The position numbers and the translations under genes were made by a program. A DNA stretch of 64,000 bases from SIG636 sp045592105 (lineage in GTDB: Bacteria; Bacillota; Clostridia; Oscillospirales; CAG-382): positions 1 through 64,000 of the forward strand of contig JAZNUB010000069.1 in NCBI GenBank assembly GCA_045592105.1, given 5' to 3'. The number at the start of each line of letters is the position of its first letter. The first letter of the stretch is position 1. Shown here one piece after another: positions 51,144-59,590 of the stretch. The notes beneath the pieces are model-generated. The model saw nothing but the letters and a program-made list of their open reading frames with translations, ran no database searches and was not told the DNA's origin.

Positions 51144-53537
51144 ATGAAGAAACGTTTAGCTTGCTTATTGCTTGTTATCGTGCTTGTTGTTACCTCCGTT
51201 TGCGTTGCAGTTCCCGCTGTTGCTATAAGCGATGCGGAATTCGTTGCGCCGGTTATAACAATACCCGAAACGCTTGTTGTTCCCGACAACGATATGTTGA
51301 CGAATAATGTTACTTACTATCTTGCAGAAGGCTCCAGGTGGGAACAGCTTGTTACTGCGGACTTTATGGCTGAGGGCTTTAAAAGCCGCGGTACATATAA
51401 CTATCAAAAGTACATAGTTGTTCATAACACAGGTGCTTATCCTGTTTCTTCTACCGCACTTGCTAACCATACATACGGTAAAACTACCGATGCAGAGGTT
51501 TCTTGGCACTTCACTTGCGGTAACGACGGTATTTATCAGATGATACCCGTTAACGAAAAGGGTTGGCACGCAGGCGGTAACTATTGGGGTACTGATGATG
51601 TTGAAATTAAGCTTAACATGGGCTGGGTTCAAGATGCTTCTAACAGCACCGGTATCGGTATTGAAACTGCAACCCCCGGCTTCCCTGCAGACAGTACCTC
51701 TAGCGGTGAACATTGGGATAGCGAAGAGATGTATGAGTGGTATGAAAATACCTATGACAGCACTGCAACCTATCTTGCAGAGCTTGTAGCATCCCTTTGC
51801 GTTCGTCTTAATTTTAACCCCTACACCCAGATAGTACAGCATTTCAATACCGCAAATAAAAATTGCCCTATTCAGATGCGCTATGTATTTGGTACAAACG
51901 CTCAGTTTACTACCTACGGTACATATTACAAGGTATTCCTTGACAGAATGTATGACTATTATGAAGCGTTTGGTGGCTCCTATGTATCTACCGATACGTT
52001 AAAGAACACTTATTATAACCCCAGCTCTATTGTATATAACAAGGGTCTTTATAAGGCAAATGCAGAAACCACAGTTTACCGTGCAGGTAACACCACCACA
52101 GGTGCTGTTGGTACCGTTGATGCTAACACCGTTGTTGATGTTAAGGTTGTTGGTTTTGATTGGGGTAAGATCACCCTTGCTAACGGTACTGAAGGCTGGG
52201 TTAAGCTTGATGCTTTTACATACGTTACCGATGATTATGATTATGGTACATATAGAACAGAGGGCGGCGAAATAATTGAGATAACCGCTATTGACGGTAC
52301 TACAGGCACCTATGCCGGCGGCACAGTTGATATGACTAAGGTCACAAGAGTTTACAAGGTTGAAGTTGAAAACGATACCGAGTTTGGCTCTGAGCCCAAA
52401 TATTTCGCTTCCGGCGAATCTTTCTCTGTAACAGCAGTTGCTCCTGTTGCTCCTCTTCTTTACGACATTTGGGAAACCACCGATGGCGTTGCGAAGATAG
52501 AGAACAAGGAAGCAGAAAAAACAACCGTTACCGTTCTTAACTCCGATATTAAGCTTAAAGCTACCTATCGTGACAAGTATTTCCTCTCTGTAGAATACGG
52601 TGTTGGTTCCGGTAAGTATGACGTTGGTGACGAGGTTACCGTTACCGCAAGAGCAAGAGTTGGTTATACCTTCACAAATTGGTCTGTTGTAAGCGGTGAG
52701 GGCACCTTTACGGATGCAAATGCTGCTACCACTAAGTTTGTAATGGGTCAGGACGATACCGTTATTACGGCAAATTATCAGATATCTAAGGATATTGACC
52801 TTTCCGGTCTTACAAACTTTGCACTTAACCAAAGCTATACCTTTAAGTGGAGAGATGCAACGGGAGATGGCATAGAATGGCGTGGCAGTTTGAAGGACCT
52901 TGAGCTTAAGAAGCTAACTGATGGTAAGATTGCCACTTCCGGCTTTTCCGAAATACCAAGCCTTTATGTTGGTGTTATGGGCACTAATGGTATGGCAGAG
53001 GTTGTAGTAAACCTTAGCGAAGCAAAGAAGATTAATAAGGTTGTGCTTCGTGATATTGCTGATAACGGTGGCTCTTTTGCTGATCTTATCAGCACGTCGA
53101 TTGCTGTTTCTATATCTGATGACGGCGTTGAATATACGCCTGTTGAAGGCCTTGTTGATACGCTTTACTTCTCTTACAAGGTTGGCGAAGACGGCTCTGT
53201 AACTCAGTTTACTAACCTATACACACACTCTATAGACTTTGCGCAGATAAGTGCTAAGTTCGTTAAGATAAGATTCCAATCCAGTAAGTACCTTATGACG
53301 ATTACCGAAGTTGAGGTTTACGGCCCCACTGTACAGGGTGACGAGCCTGTTGTAGAGCTTGGTGATGCTAACGGTGACGGTGAGATAGATAATCTTGATG
53401 CTGCTGCAGTTCTTAAGTATGATGCAGGTGAGATTGATGAAATCAGCAACTGTGACGTTAACAACGACGGTGAGATAGACAATCTTGATGCTGCTCTTAT
53501 CCTTAAATACGATGCGGGCATTATTGATAAGTTTTAG
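51144..53537 (+). CDS. Secreted multidomain N-acetylmuramoyl-L-alanine amidase with dockerin
   Basis: The 797-residue protein has a signal peptide (about 1-28), an amidase_2 domain (about 60-270; KYIVVHNTGAY, VSWHFTCGNDGIYQM and VQHFNTANKNCPIQMRY supply the zinc His and Cys), an SH3-like domain (about 295-360, GTEGWVKLDAF), two InlB-like beta repeats (about 405-550, ending VGYTFTNWS), an F5/8-type C discoidin-like domain (about 555-730) and two type I dockerin repeats (about 740-797, NGDGEIDNLDAAAVLKYDA and NNDGEIDNLDAALILKYDA). It would cleave peptidoglycan, of self or of other bacteria, while attached to a cohesin scaffold. Confidence 0.92.
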   Translation: MKKRLACLLLVIVLVVTSVCVAVPAVAISDAEFVAPVITIPETLVVPDNDMLTNNVTYYLAEGSRWEQLVTADFMAEGFKSRGTYNYQKYIVVHNTGAYPVSSTALANHTYGKTTDAEVSWHFTCGNDGIYQMIPVNEKGWHAGGNYWGTDDVEIKLNMGWVQDASNSTGIGIETATPGFPADSTSSGEHWDSEEMYEWYENTYDSTATYLAELVASLCVRLNFNPYTQIVQHFNTANKNCPIQMRYVFGTNAQFTTYGTYYKVFLDRMYDYYEAFGGSYVSTDTLKNTYYNPSSIVYNKGLYKANAETTVYRAGNTTTGAVGTVDANTVVDVKVVGFDWGKITLANGTEGWVKLDAFTYVTDDYDYGTYRTEGGEIIEITAIDGTTGTYAGGTVDMTKVTRVYKVEVENDTEFGSEPKYFASGESFSVTAVAPVAPLLYDIWETTDGVAKIENKEAEKTTVTVLNSDIKLKATYRDKYFLSVEYGVGSGKYDVGDEVTVTARARVGYTFTNWSVVSGEGTFTDANAATTKFVMGQDDTVITANYQISKDIDLSGLTNFALNQSYTFKWRDATGDGIEWRGSLKDLELKKLTDGKIATSGFSEIPSLYVGVMGTNGMAEVVVNLSEAKKINKVVLRDIADNGGSFADLISTSIAVSISDDGVEYTPVEGLVDTLYFSYKVGEDGSVTQFTNLYTHSIDFAQISAKFVKIRFQSSKYLMTITEVEVYGPTVQGDEPVVELGDANGDGEIDNLDAAAVLKYDAGEIDEISNCDVNNDGEIDNLDAALILKYDAGIIDKF

Positions 53538-53595
53538 TTTTTAATGGCTTCTAAAATCCTTTGTATTATGTAAATACATAAAGTGAATATAGAAC

Positions 53596-53627
53596 AAAAA
53601 GACGATTTTGAAAGAAACCGTCTTTTT
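53596..53627 (+). terminator. Terminator of the amidase gene
   Basis: AAAAAGACG (53596-53604) pairs with CGTCTTTTT (53619-53627). An in-frame start for the next gene at 53608 would fall in this hairpin. Confidence 0.8.
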
Positions 53628-53655
53628 GTTCGTCTATAAGAATTGGGTGATTGAT

Positions 53656-54228
53656 ATGATAAGTTTGCGTGAAATGGAGAAAAAACTGTTATCAGGGCAT
53701 ATAGGCAACGGCAATGTTGTTGCGGATTTTACTATTGGTAACGGCAACGATACGCTGTGGTTAGCAAAGCGCGTGGGCGAAAACGGATTTGTTTACGGCT
53801 TTGATATACAACAGCAGGCTGTTGATAATACTAAAGCTTTGCTTGCGGAAAACGGCGTTGAGGATAGGTGTAATATTATCTGTGACAGCCATCATAAGCT
53901 ACTTGAATATATAAAAACGCCTATCAATGCAGGTGTTTTCAACCTTGGTTTTTTACCCGGTGGCGATAAAGGTATAACAACCTTGCGAGAAACTACCATA
54001 CCCGCAATAAAGGATGCGATATCTTTGGTTAAGGCAGGCGGCTGCTTGCTTATAGCCGTTTATCCGGGGCATGAAGAAGGGCGGCTTGAAGGCGATATGA
54101 TATGCGATATGCTTTCAAAGTATCAGCAAAAGCACCTTTCGGCGTACCGTTTTTGCGTTCTTAACGCGCCAACCTCGCCTTACTTTATTTTTATTGAAAT
54201 CAGCCCTAAATACAAAGGGGAGGTATAG
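53656..54228 (+). CDS. YtqB-type class I SAM-dependent methyltransferase
   Basis: The 190-residue protein shows NVVADFTIGNGNDTLWLAKR (SAM motif I, near 25), YGFDIQQQAVDNTKALL, DSHHKLLEYI and FNLGFLPGGDKGITTL with the catalytic-region Asn-Leu-Gly-Tyr/Phe-Leu-Pro-Gly motif of the PF06962 family (YtqB, MnmM-like tRNA methyltransferases). A role in tRNA wobble-uridine modification is plausible. The ATG at 53656 has only a weak site upstream. Its stop lies in the ribosome binding site of the next gene. Confidence 0.85.
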   Translation: MISLREMEKKLLSGHIGNGNVVADFTIGNGNDTLWLAKRVGENGFVYGFDIQQQAVDNTKALLAENGVEDRCNIICDSHHKLLEYIKTPINAGVFNLGFLPGGDKGITTLRETTIPAIKDAISLVKAGGCLLIAVYPGHEEGRLEGDMICDMLSKYQQKHLSAYRFCVLNAPTSPYFIFIEISPKYKGEV

Positions 54229-54232
54229 CTTT

Positions 54233-54892
54233 ATGGAAGCGTTGACCCATTGTAAGCTGTTTGAGGGGATACCGCTTGCGCGCATTTTGTTGATAAAAAG
54301 CAAAATAGGTGCAATAGAATTTGGCTGCGGTAACGGCGAGGTGATAATACACCAAGGAGAAAGCACGGAAAAGCTTGGCGTTGTATTATCTGGCGAGATA
54401 GAGGCTGTTCATTATCGTTCTGACGGTACGTATACCGTTATTTCGGTGCTTGGCGAAGGGGAAGTGTTTGCGGATTTCCTTGCCGCTGACGATACCGCGC
54501 ACAGCCCCGCAACCGTTTCTGCACGCGGCGCGTGCCGTGTGTTGCTGATACCGTTTGCGGCACTGTTTTCAAGCCTTGATGGTTTTGAAGCGGAGCAACG
54601 GGTAATCCTTGCCAACCTTTCAAAAATTTATGCAGAAAAATATTTTGAGCTTAAAGACAGGCTCGTTTGCATTTCTGCCACCACGTTGAGGGGGAAGCTT
54701 ACAAATTATTTATATCTTATGAGCGAAAGAGCAGGAAGCGATACATTTACCATACCTTTTGACAGGGACGGATTGGCGGGCTATCTTAATGCAGACCGTT
54801 CCGCACTTTCACGCGAGCTTGCGAAAATGAAAAAAGATGGGCTTATTGAATATTATAAAAACAGCTTTAAATTAAGAAACGGCAAAAAATGA
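54233..54892 (+). CDS. Crp/Fnr-family transcriptional regulator
   Basis: The 219-residue regulator has a cyclic-nucleotide-like beta-barrel (about 20-120, GEVIIHQGESTEKLGVVLSG) and a C-terminal winged helix (about 150-215, DRDGLAGYLNADRSALSRELAKM as recognition helix). The barrel lacks the Arg-Ser cAMP pocket of Crp and no Fnr-type Cys cluster is seen, so the effector is unknown. ATG at 54233 follows GGGGAGG. The following sodium-pump gene is a candidate target. Confidence 0.9.
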   Translation: MEALTHCKLFEGIPLARILLIKSKIGAIEFGCGNGEVIIHQGESTEKLGVVLSGEIEAVHYRSDGTYTVISVLGEGEVFADFLAADDTAHSPATVSARGACRVLLIPFAALFSSLDGFEAEQRVILANLSKIYAEKYFELKDRLVCISATTLRGKLTNYLYLMSERAGSDTFTIPFDRDGLAGYLNADRSALSRELAKMKKDGLIEYYKNSFKLRNGKK

Positions 54893-54910
54893 TAAAATAG
54901 ATATATTTGC

Positions 54911-54939
54911 TTGACAAATTATGTTTGTTTCGGTATAAT
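54911..54939 (+). promoter_or_regulatory. Perfect consensus promoter of the sodium-pump genes
   Basis: TTGACA (54911-54916) and TATAAT (54934-54939) are exactly 17 bases apart. Confidence 0.9.
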
Positions 54940-54953
54940 CCTTTTAGAATTAT

Positions 54954-54996
54954 AAGGAGGATGCAGCAGATATTCTGTTGCTGATTTTATGTAATG
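54954..54996 (+). promoter_or_regulatory. Unusual translation start region with mini reading frame
   Basis: AAGGAGG (54954-54960) is followed at once by ATGCAGCAGATA..., a 7-codon frame (MQQIFCC) ending at 54984, then by an ATG-TAA whose stop overlaps the ATG of the beta-subunit gene at 54994. CAGCA and TGCTG arms can pair. The real start has no site of its own, so ribosomes may load at the first and reinitiate at the third start. Confidence 0.45.
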
Positions 54997-56136
54997 GAGT
55001 TTTTAAAAGAGCTTTCTGTTTTGTTTGAACACTTTGGCTTTTTTGCCGATAATTGGCAGTCTGTTATCATGTGGGTTATCGGTGCGGTTCTAATCTACCT
55101 TGCTATTAAGAAGGAGATGGAGCCCACACTGTTACTTCCCATGGGCTTTGGTGCAATACTTATGAATCTTCCTGCCGTTGAGGGTATGGAAGGCGTTGGT
55201 GAAGTGCTGGGCACTTTGTATAACGCAGGTATTAAGAACGAGCTGTTCCCGTTGCTTCTCTTCATCGGTATAGGCGCAATGATAGATTTTGGCCCGTTGC
55301 TTTCCAACCCCAAAATGCTTCTTTTTGGTGCAGCGGCTCAGTTTGGTATATTCTTCACCTATTTTGTAGCATCCTTTTTCTTCGATATACCCGATGCGGC
55401 TTCTATCGGTATTATCGGTGCTGCAGATGGCCCTACCGCGATAGTTGTTGCTCAACAGCTTGGCTCTAAATATGCAGGGCCTATAACGGTTGCCGCATAC
55501 TCGTATATGGCGCTTGTTCCTATTATCCAACCGCCTGTTATCCGTCTTATAACAACGAGAAAAGAGCGTCTTATAAGAATGGAATATAAGCCTGCGGCTG
55601 TTTCTAAAACAACGCGTATTCTTTTCCCCATAGTTATTACCGTAATTGCGGGCTTGTTTGCACCCGCTTCCGTAGCACTTGTTGGCTTCTTAATGTTTGG
55701 TAACCTTATCAGAGAGTGCGGCGTTTTAGATAATCTTTCTCAAACGGCACAAAAGGAGCTTGCAAACCTTATTACCTTGATACTTGGTATTTCTATCGCT
55801 TTCCAGATGAATGCCGATAAGTTCCTTAAGGTTGATACTCTCCTTATTATGGGTCTTGGCTTGTTTGCATTTGTGTTTGATACCGTTGGCGGCGTTATGC
55901 TTGCTAAGGTGATGAACCTGTTCTCCAAGAAGAAGGTAAACCCCATGGTTGGTGCTGCAGGTATATCTGCTTTCCCCATGTCTTCCAGAGTAATACACAA
56001 GATGGGCTTGAAGGAAGATCCTCAAAACTTCCTGCTTATGCACTCCACCGCGGCTAACGTTTCCGGTCAGATAGCTTCCGTTATTGCGGGCGGCTTAATC
56101 CTTGGCTTGGTTCAAAAATTCCTTGGAGGTGCGTAA
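54994..56136 (+). CDS. Sodium ion-translocating decarboxylase, beta subunit
   Basis: The 380-residue membrane protein matches the OadB/GcdB/MmdB family: LPMGFGAILMNLP, LFIGIGAMIDFGPLLSNPKM (in two parts), GIIGAADGPTAIVVAQQLGSKYAG (near 155), VPIIQPPVIRLITTRKER and a late SAFPMSSRVIHKMG / LMHSTAANVSGQIASVIAGG region that contain the sodium-site residues. It couples decarboxylation of a biotin-bound carboxylate to sodium export. The biotin carrier and carboxyltransferase genes are not in the window, so which acid is used is unknown. Confidence 0.92.
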   Translation: MEFLKELSVLFEHFGFFADNWQSVIMWVIGAVLIYLAIKKEMEPTLLLPMGFGAILMNLPAVEGMEGVGEVLGTLYNAGIKNELFPLLLFIGIGAMIDFGPLLSNPKMLLFGAAAQFGIFFTYFVASFFFDIPDAASIGIIGAADGPTAIVVAQQLGSKYAGPITVAAYSYMALVPIIQPPVIRLITTRKERLIRMEYKPAAVSKTTRILFPIVITVIAGLFAPASVALVGFLMFGNLIRECGVLDNLSQTAQKELANLITLILGISIAFQMNADKFLKVDTLLIMGLGLFAFVFDTVGGVMLAKVMNLFSKKKVNPMVGAAGISAFPMSSRVIHKMGLKEDPQNFLLMHSTAANVSGQIASVIAGGLILGLVQKFLGGA

Positions 56137-56137
56137 A

Positions 56138-56476
56138 ATGAAAAAAGTATTAGTGTTTGGTTTGCTTTTGGCTGTTTTGTTCTCTTTGTTTACCTTAACT
56201 GCTTTTGCTGAATCTACGGATGCTAACAACGATGTTTCCACCGAAACTTCTGTTGATAACGTATCAACCGATAGCGATATTTCAAAAGAAGAGCTGTCCA
56301 CCAATACAACAGGTGGCGAACAGTCTAAAGACGGCGTTATAAGCTTTGAGTTTTCTACTACAAGATTTCCCACCGCACTTAAGCATATGGCAATAGGTAT
56401 GCTTGGCGTGCTTATAGTGCTTTCTTTGATAGCGTTAGTTGTTTTTGTGCTTAATAAGCTTTGTAAGCCCAGATAA
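56138..56476 (+). CDS. Putative OadG-like small subunit of the sodium pump
   Basis: The 112-residue protein has an N-terminal signal-like segment (about 1-22), a Ser/Thr/Asp-rich linker (about 23-75) and one membrane helix (HMAIGMLGVLIVLSLIAL, near 84-108). The IGMLGVLIVL pattern resembles the single helix of oxaloacetate decarboxylase gamma subunits. Immediate linkage (1 base) to the beta subunit supports the call. The cleavable-looking signal and long linker are unlike typical OadG. A strong terminator follows. Confidence 0.6.
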   Translation: MKKVLVFGLLLAVLFSLFTLTAFAESTDANNDVSTETSVDNVSTDSDISKEELSTNTTGGEQSKDGVISFEFSTTRFPTALKHMAIGMLGVLIVLSLIALVVFVLNKLCKPR

Positions 56477-56503
56477 ACACAGAACACATAGTTAAGCATA
56501 TAA

Positions 56504-56540
56504 AAAACTGACTTCGTTCTTCTAAGCGAAGTCAGTTTTT
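56504..56540 (+). terminator. Terminator of the sodium-pump genes
   Basis: AAAACTGACTTCG (56504-56516) pairs with CGAAGTCAGTTTT (56527-56539), followed by T residues. Confidence 0.9.
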
Positions 56541-56547
56541 TGCATTT

Positions 56548-56594
56548 GTGTAAAATAAAGCGGCTGTTCTAAACAAGCTCGTTTAGGACAGCCG
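56548..56594 (-). terminator. Terminator of the MATE unit
   Basis: CGGCTGTTCTAAAC (56561-56574) pairs with GTTTAGGACAGCCG (56581-56594) with one G-U pair. The minus strand continues into a T-rich tract. Confidence 0.75.
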
Positions 56595-56611
56595 AAAGTG
56601 TTATTAACTTT

Positions 56612-58009
56612 TTAGTTTACGTTAACACGGTGCTTGCCGAATTTGCAAAACTTGTAATACATTAGCGTGCATAGCGCGCAAACGAACCAACCGGCAGGGT
56701 AGCCAAAGGCTATTGGTAAAATATCGTTGGATATAAAGTTTGAAACACAGTATAAATACACCTGTCTAAACCCAACAAACGATAAAAGCATTATAAGCAT
56801 AGGAGCCTTCGTGTCACCCGAGCCGCGCAACGAAGCGGAGAATACTTGGTTTACACAGCAAAAGATATAAAACGGTGTTAAGTACTTTAGCAAGGTTCTC
56901 GCATAGAAGGCTACGTGTTTATCGGGGTTAAAAACGTTTGCAAGTGTTGGTGTAAACACCATAACTGCCGCGATAACAAAAACGGTAACGCCTGTTGCCA
57001 TAAGGTAAGCTTGCATAGTACCTTTGCGTGCGCGTTTGATATCGTTTATGCCTAAGTTTTGCCCAACAAACGTTGTAACGGCAAGCGATATTGATTGAAC
57101 AGGTAAGAATATAAACTGGTCAATTTTTGTATACGATGTCCAGCCCGATAAAAGATATTCGGGCGTGCCGTTTGCTCCAACTATGTATGATTGAACAAAT
57201 ATATTGGAAAACGCTGTAAGCGCCATTTGTATAGCGGCAGGGAAGCCGATACGGATGATGTTTTTAAGCGTTTGCATCTCTATTCTCAGTTCAGACCATA
57301 CAAGCCTTATAACCGATTTTGTTCTAATCAAGGTTATAAGAACCAGCACCGCAGACAAGCCTTGTGAAATGATTGTTGCCAACGCAACACCGTCCGCCGC
57401 CATACCCAAAGCGTTTACAAAAACTAAATCTAAGATTACGTTAGAGATAGCGGAAACAACAAGAAAATAAAACGGGCGGCGCGAATCGCCAACAGCTCTT
57501 AAAATGCCTGAGCCCATGTTATATATCAAAAGACCAATGATACCCGAAAAGTAAATGATTAGATACTTTTTAGCATGCGGATAAATTGCGGAAGCGTCGT
57601 TATTGCTTCTAAGCATAATGTTTAACGCAAACGGTGTAATAAGTATCCCAACAACGGTAAAAACTACGGATAATATAAGCGTGAGAGCAATAGACGTATG
57701 AACTGCTGATTTAACCTTATTTTCGTTTTTTGCACCGTAGTATTGGGAAATAACAACGCCTGCACCGCTGGATAAGCCCATAAAAGTGCCTATAAGCATA
57801 TTTATTATCGGCCCAACGCTGCCAACTGCCGCATACGCAGCATTGTTTTCGGTTTGACCAACAACCCACGTATCAACCATATTGTATAGCTGTTGAAACA
57901 GATTTCCTGCAAGCAAGGGCAATGCAAATTTTATAATATTGCCCGATATGCTCCCAACAGTCATATCAACGTCTTTTCGTTTTGAAACGGTCCGTGCTGT
58001 GTATGCCAA
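56612..58009 (-). CDS. MATE-family efflux transporter
   Basis: The 465-residue protein has about twelve membrane helices and the MATE pattern: DMTVGSISGNIIKFALPLL at the N-terminus, LFQQLYNMVDTWVVGQ, GLSSGAGVVISQYYGAKNE and SLAVTTFVGQNLGINDIKRARKG in the second half. MATE proteins export drugs or metabolites with sodium or protons. The start is TTG with AAAGGA upstream. It follows the FAD oxidoreductase gene by 27 bases and likely shares its promoter. Confidence 0.93.
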   Translation of the reverse strand: MAYTARTVSKRKDVDMTVGSISGNIIKFALPLLAGNLFQQLYNMVDTWVVGQTENNAAYAAVGSVGPIINMLIGTFMGLSSGAGVVISQYYGAKNENKVKSAVHTSIALTLILSVVFTVVGILITPFALNIMLRSNNDASAIYPHAKKYLIIYFSGIIGLLIYNMGSGILRAVGDSRRPFYFLVVSAISNVILDLVFVNALGMAADGVALATIISQGLSAVLVLITLIRTKSVIRLVWSELRIEMQTLKNIIRIGFPAAIQMALTAFSNIFVQSYIVGANGTPEYLLSGWTSYTKIDQFIFLPVQSISLAVTTFVGQNLGINDIKRARKGTMQAYLMATGVTVFVIAAVMVFTPTLANVFNPDKHVAFYARTLLKYLTPFYIFCCVNQVFSASLRGSGDTKAPMLIMLLSFVGFRQVYLYCVSNFISNDILPIAFGYPAGWFVCALCTLMYYKFCKFGKHRVNVN

Positions 58010-58036
58010 AATAAATGTCCTTTCTTTGCCGATGTG

Positions 58037-59410
58037 CTACTCAGCCTTCAACAATATGTCCCTTGCAACGTGTACGCCGCTTGCGGATGCGTGCGAAAGC
58101 GAGTGCGTAACGCCGGAACAGTCCCCTATAACGTAAAGCCCCTTGTGCTTGGTTTGAAGGTTTTTATCGATAGCAACCTCCATATTGTAAAACTTAACCT
58201 CAACACCGTATAAAAGCGTATCGTCATTAGCTGTGCCGGGGGCGATTTTATCTAAAGCGTAAATCATTTCTATAATACCGTCAAGTATGCGCTTGGGCAT
58301 TACAAGGCTTAAATCGCCGGGTGTTGCCGCAAGGGTAGGGGTAATATAGCATTCTTCTACTCTGCGTTCCGTACTTCTGCGTCCGCGCACAAGGTCACCA
58401 AAGCGCTGTACTATAACTCCGCCACCAAGCATATTGGAAAGCCTTGCGATGCTTTCGCCGTATCCATTGCTGTCCTTAAAAGGCTCGGAAAAATGCTTGC
58501 TTACAAGAAGCGCAAAGTTTGTGTTTTCCGTGTGCTTGGATTTGTCCTCGTAGCTGTGACCGTTTACCGTAACGATGCCGTTGGTGTTTTCGTTTACAAC
58601 AACGCCGTTAGGGTTCATACAGAAGGTACGCACAAGGTCCTCAAACTTTTCGGTGCGGTATACTATTTTACTTTCGTATAGCTCGTCAGTAAGATGTGAG
58701 AAAACAGCCGCAGGCAGCTCAACCCTAACGCCGATGTCAACACGATTGGATTTTGTGGGGATATCAAGCTCGCGGCAAACGCCCTCCATCCATTTGCTTC
58801 CGCTTCTGCCAACGGAGATAACACATTTTTCACAAGTGTATTCTCCATCCTTTGTGTGTACCTTGTAGCCACCATCTACCTTAGATACGGTGGAAACCGC
58901 GGTGTTGAAATGGAAATCAACCTTGTCCTTAAGTTCGTTGTATATGTTTTCAAGAACAATATAATTAATGTCCGTACCAAGATGGCGCACCTGTGCATCC
59001 AGCAAGTGCAAGCCGTTTTCAAGGCACTGCTTTTTTATCTTGGTATTGGCAGTTGTATATAGCTTGGTGCCTGTTCCGCCGTGAGAAAGGTTGATCTCAT
59101 CCACGTACTGCATAAGCTCCGTTGCTTGGCGCTTGCCAACATATTCATAAAGAGTGCCGCCAAATTGGTTGGTTATATTATATTTACCGTCGGAAAAAGC
59201 GCCTGCACCACCAAAACCGCTCATAATAGCGCAAACCTTGCACCCAATGCAGGATTTAACTTTTTTTCCGTCTATGGGGCATTTGCGGTTGCTTAAAGGG
59301 TTGCCAAGCTCAAAAACGGCAATATTTAAGCTTTTATTGCTTTTTGCAAGCTCGTACGCGGTAAAAATACCACCGGGGCCGGCGCCGATAATAATAACAT
59401 CGTAGTTCAT
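58037..59410 (-). CDS. FAD-dependent oxidoreductase (COG2509-like)
   Basis: The 457-residue flavoprotein has the dinucleotide loop VIIIGAGPGGIFTAYELAK at residues 5-23, a Cys-containing NRKCPIDGKKVKSCIGCKVC segment (near 42-61), GFGGAGAFSDGKYN (near 65) and the C-terminal LYVIGDCSGVTHSLSHASASG FAD motif (near 430). This matches uncharacterised FAD-dependent dehydrogenases common in Clostridia. The closely spaced Cys residues are notable and could bind a cluster or act in redox. The ATG at 59410 has GGAG 8 bases upstream. Confidence 0.88.
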   Translation of the reverse strand: MNYDVIIIGAGPGGIFTAYELAKSNKSLNIAVFELGNPLSNRKCPIDGKKVKSCIGCKVCAIMSGFGGAGAFSDGKYNITNQFGGTLYEYVGKRQATELMQYVDEINLSHGGTGTKLYTTANTKIKKQCLENGLHLLDAQVRHLGTDINYIVLENIYNELKDKVDFHFNTAVSTVSKVDGGYKVHTKDGEYTCEKCVISVGRSGSKWMEGVCRELDIPTKSNRVDIGVRVELPAAVFSHLTDELYESKIVYRTEKFEDLVRTFCMNPNGVVVNENTNGIVTVNGHSYEDKSKHTENTNFALLVSKHFSEPFKDSNGYGESIARLSNMLGGGVIVQRFGDLVRGRRSTERRVEECYITPTLAATPGDLSLVMPKRILDGIIEMIYALDKIAPGTANDDTLLYGVEVKFYNMEVAIDKNLQTKHKGLYVIGDCSGVTHSLSHASASGVHVARDILLKAE

Positions 59411-59435
59411 AAGTTTTCTCCTTCTATATATATAT

Positions 59436-59461
59436 TTGCCGTAACAGTTATCCAACGGCAA
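59436..59461. repeat. Inverted repeat between promoter and start of the FAD oxidoreductase gene
   Basis: TTGCCGT (59436-59442) and ACGGCAA (59455-59461) are perfect inverted arms with a 12-base spacer, located just downstream of the minus-strand promoter. An operator or leader hairpin is possible. Confidence 0.4.
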
Positions 59462-59475
59462 ACCAATACATATTT

Positions 59476-59504
59476 AATATATCACTAACGAATGAATTTG
59501 TCAA
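59476..59504 (-). promoter_or_regulatory. Promoter of the FAD oxidoreductase-MATE unit
   Basis: On the minus strand TTGACA (59499-59504) and TATATT (59476-59481) are 17 bases apart. Confidence 0.8.
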
Positions 59505-59532
59505 TAAAAGCACTGTTAGTAATAATGAAAAG

Positions 59533-59561
59533 TTGACAAAATAGGATTATTATTATAAAAT
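59533..59561 (+). promoter_or_regulatory. Promoter of the DUF1887 gene
   Basis: TTGACA (59533-59538) and TAAAAT (59556-59561) are 17 bases apart, divergent from the FAD oxidoreductase promoter. Confidence 0.8.
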
Positions 59562-59590
59562 ATATCTACTACTGCACGGAGGTGATTTTA

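Noticed and set aside
53608..53655. Upstream in-frame start for the YtqB-like methyltransferase
   Set aside because: It would begin inside the amidase terminator hairpin and lacks an SD.
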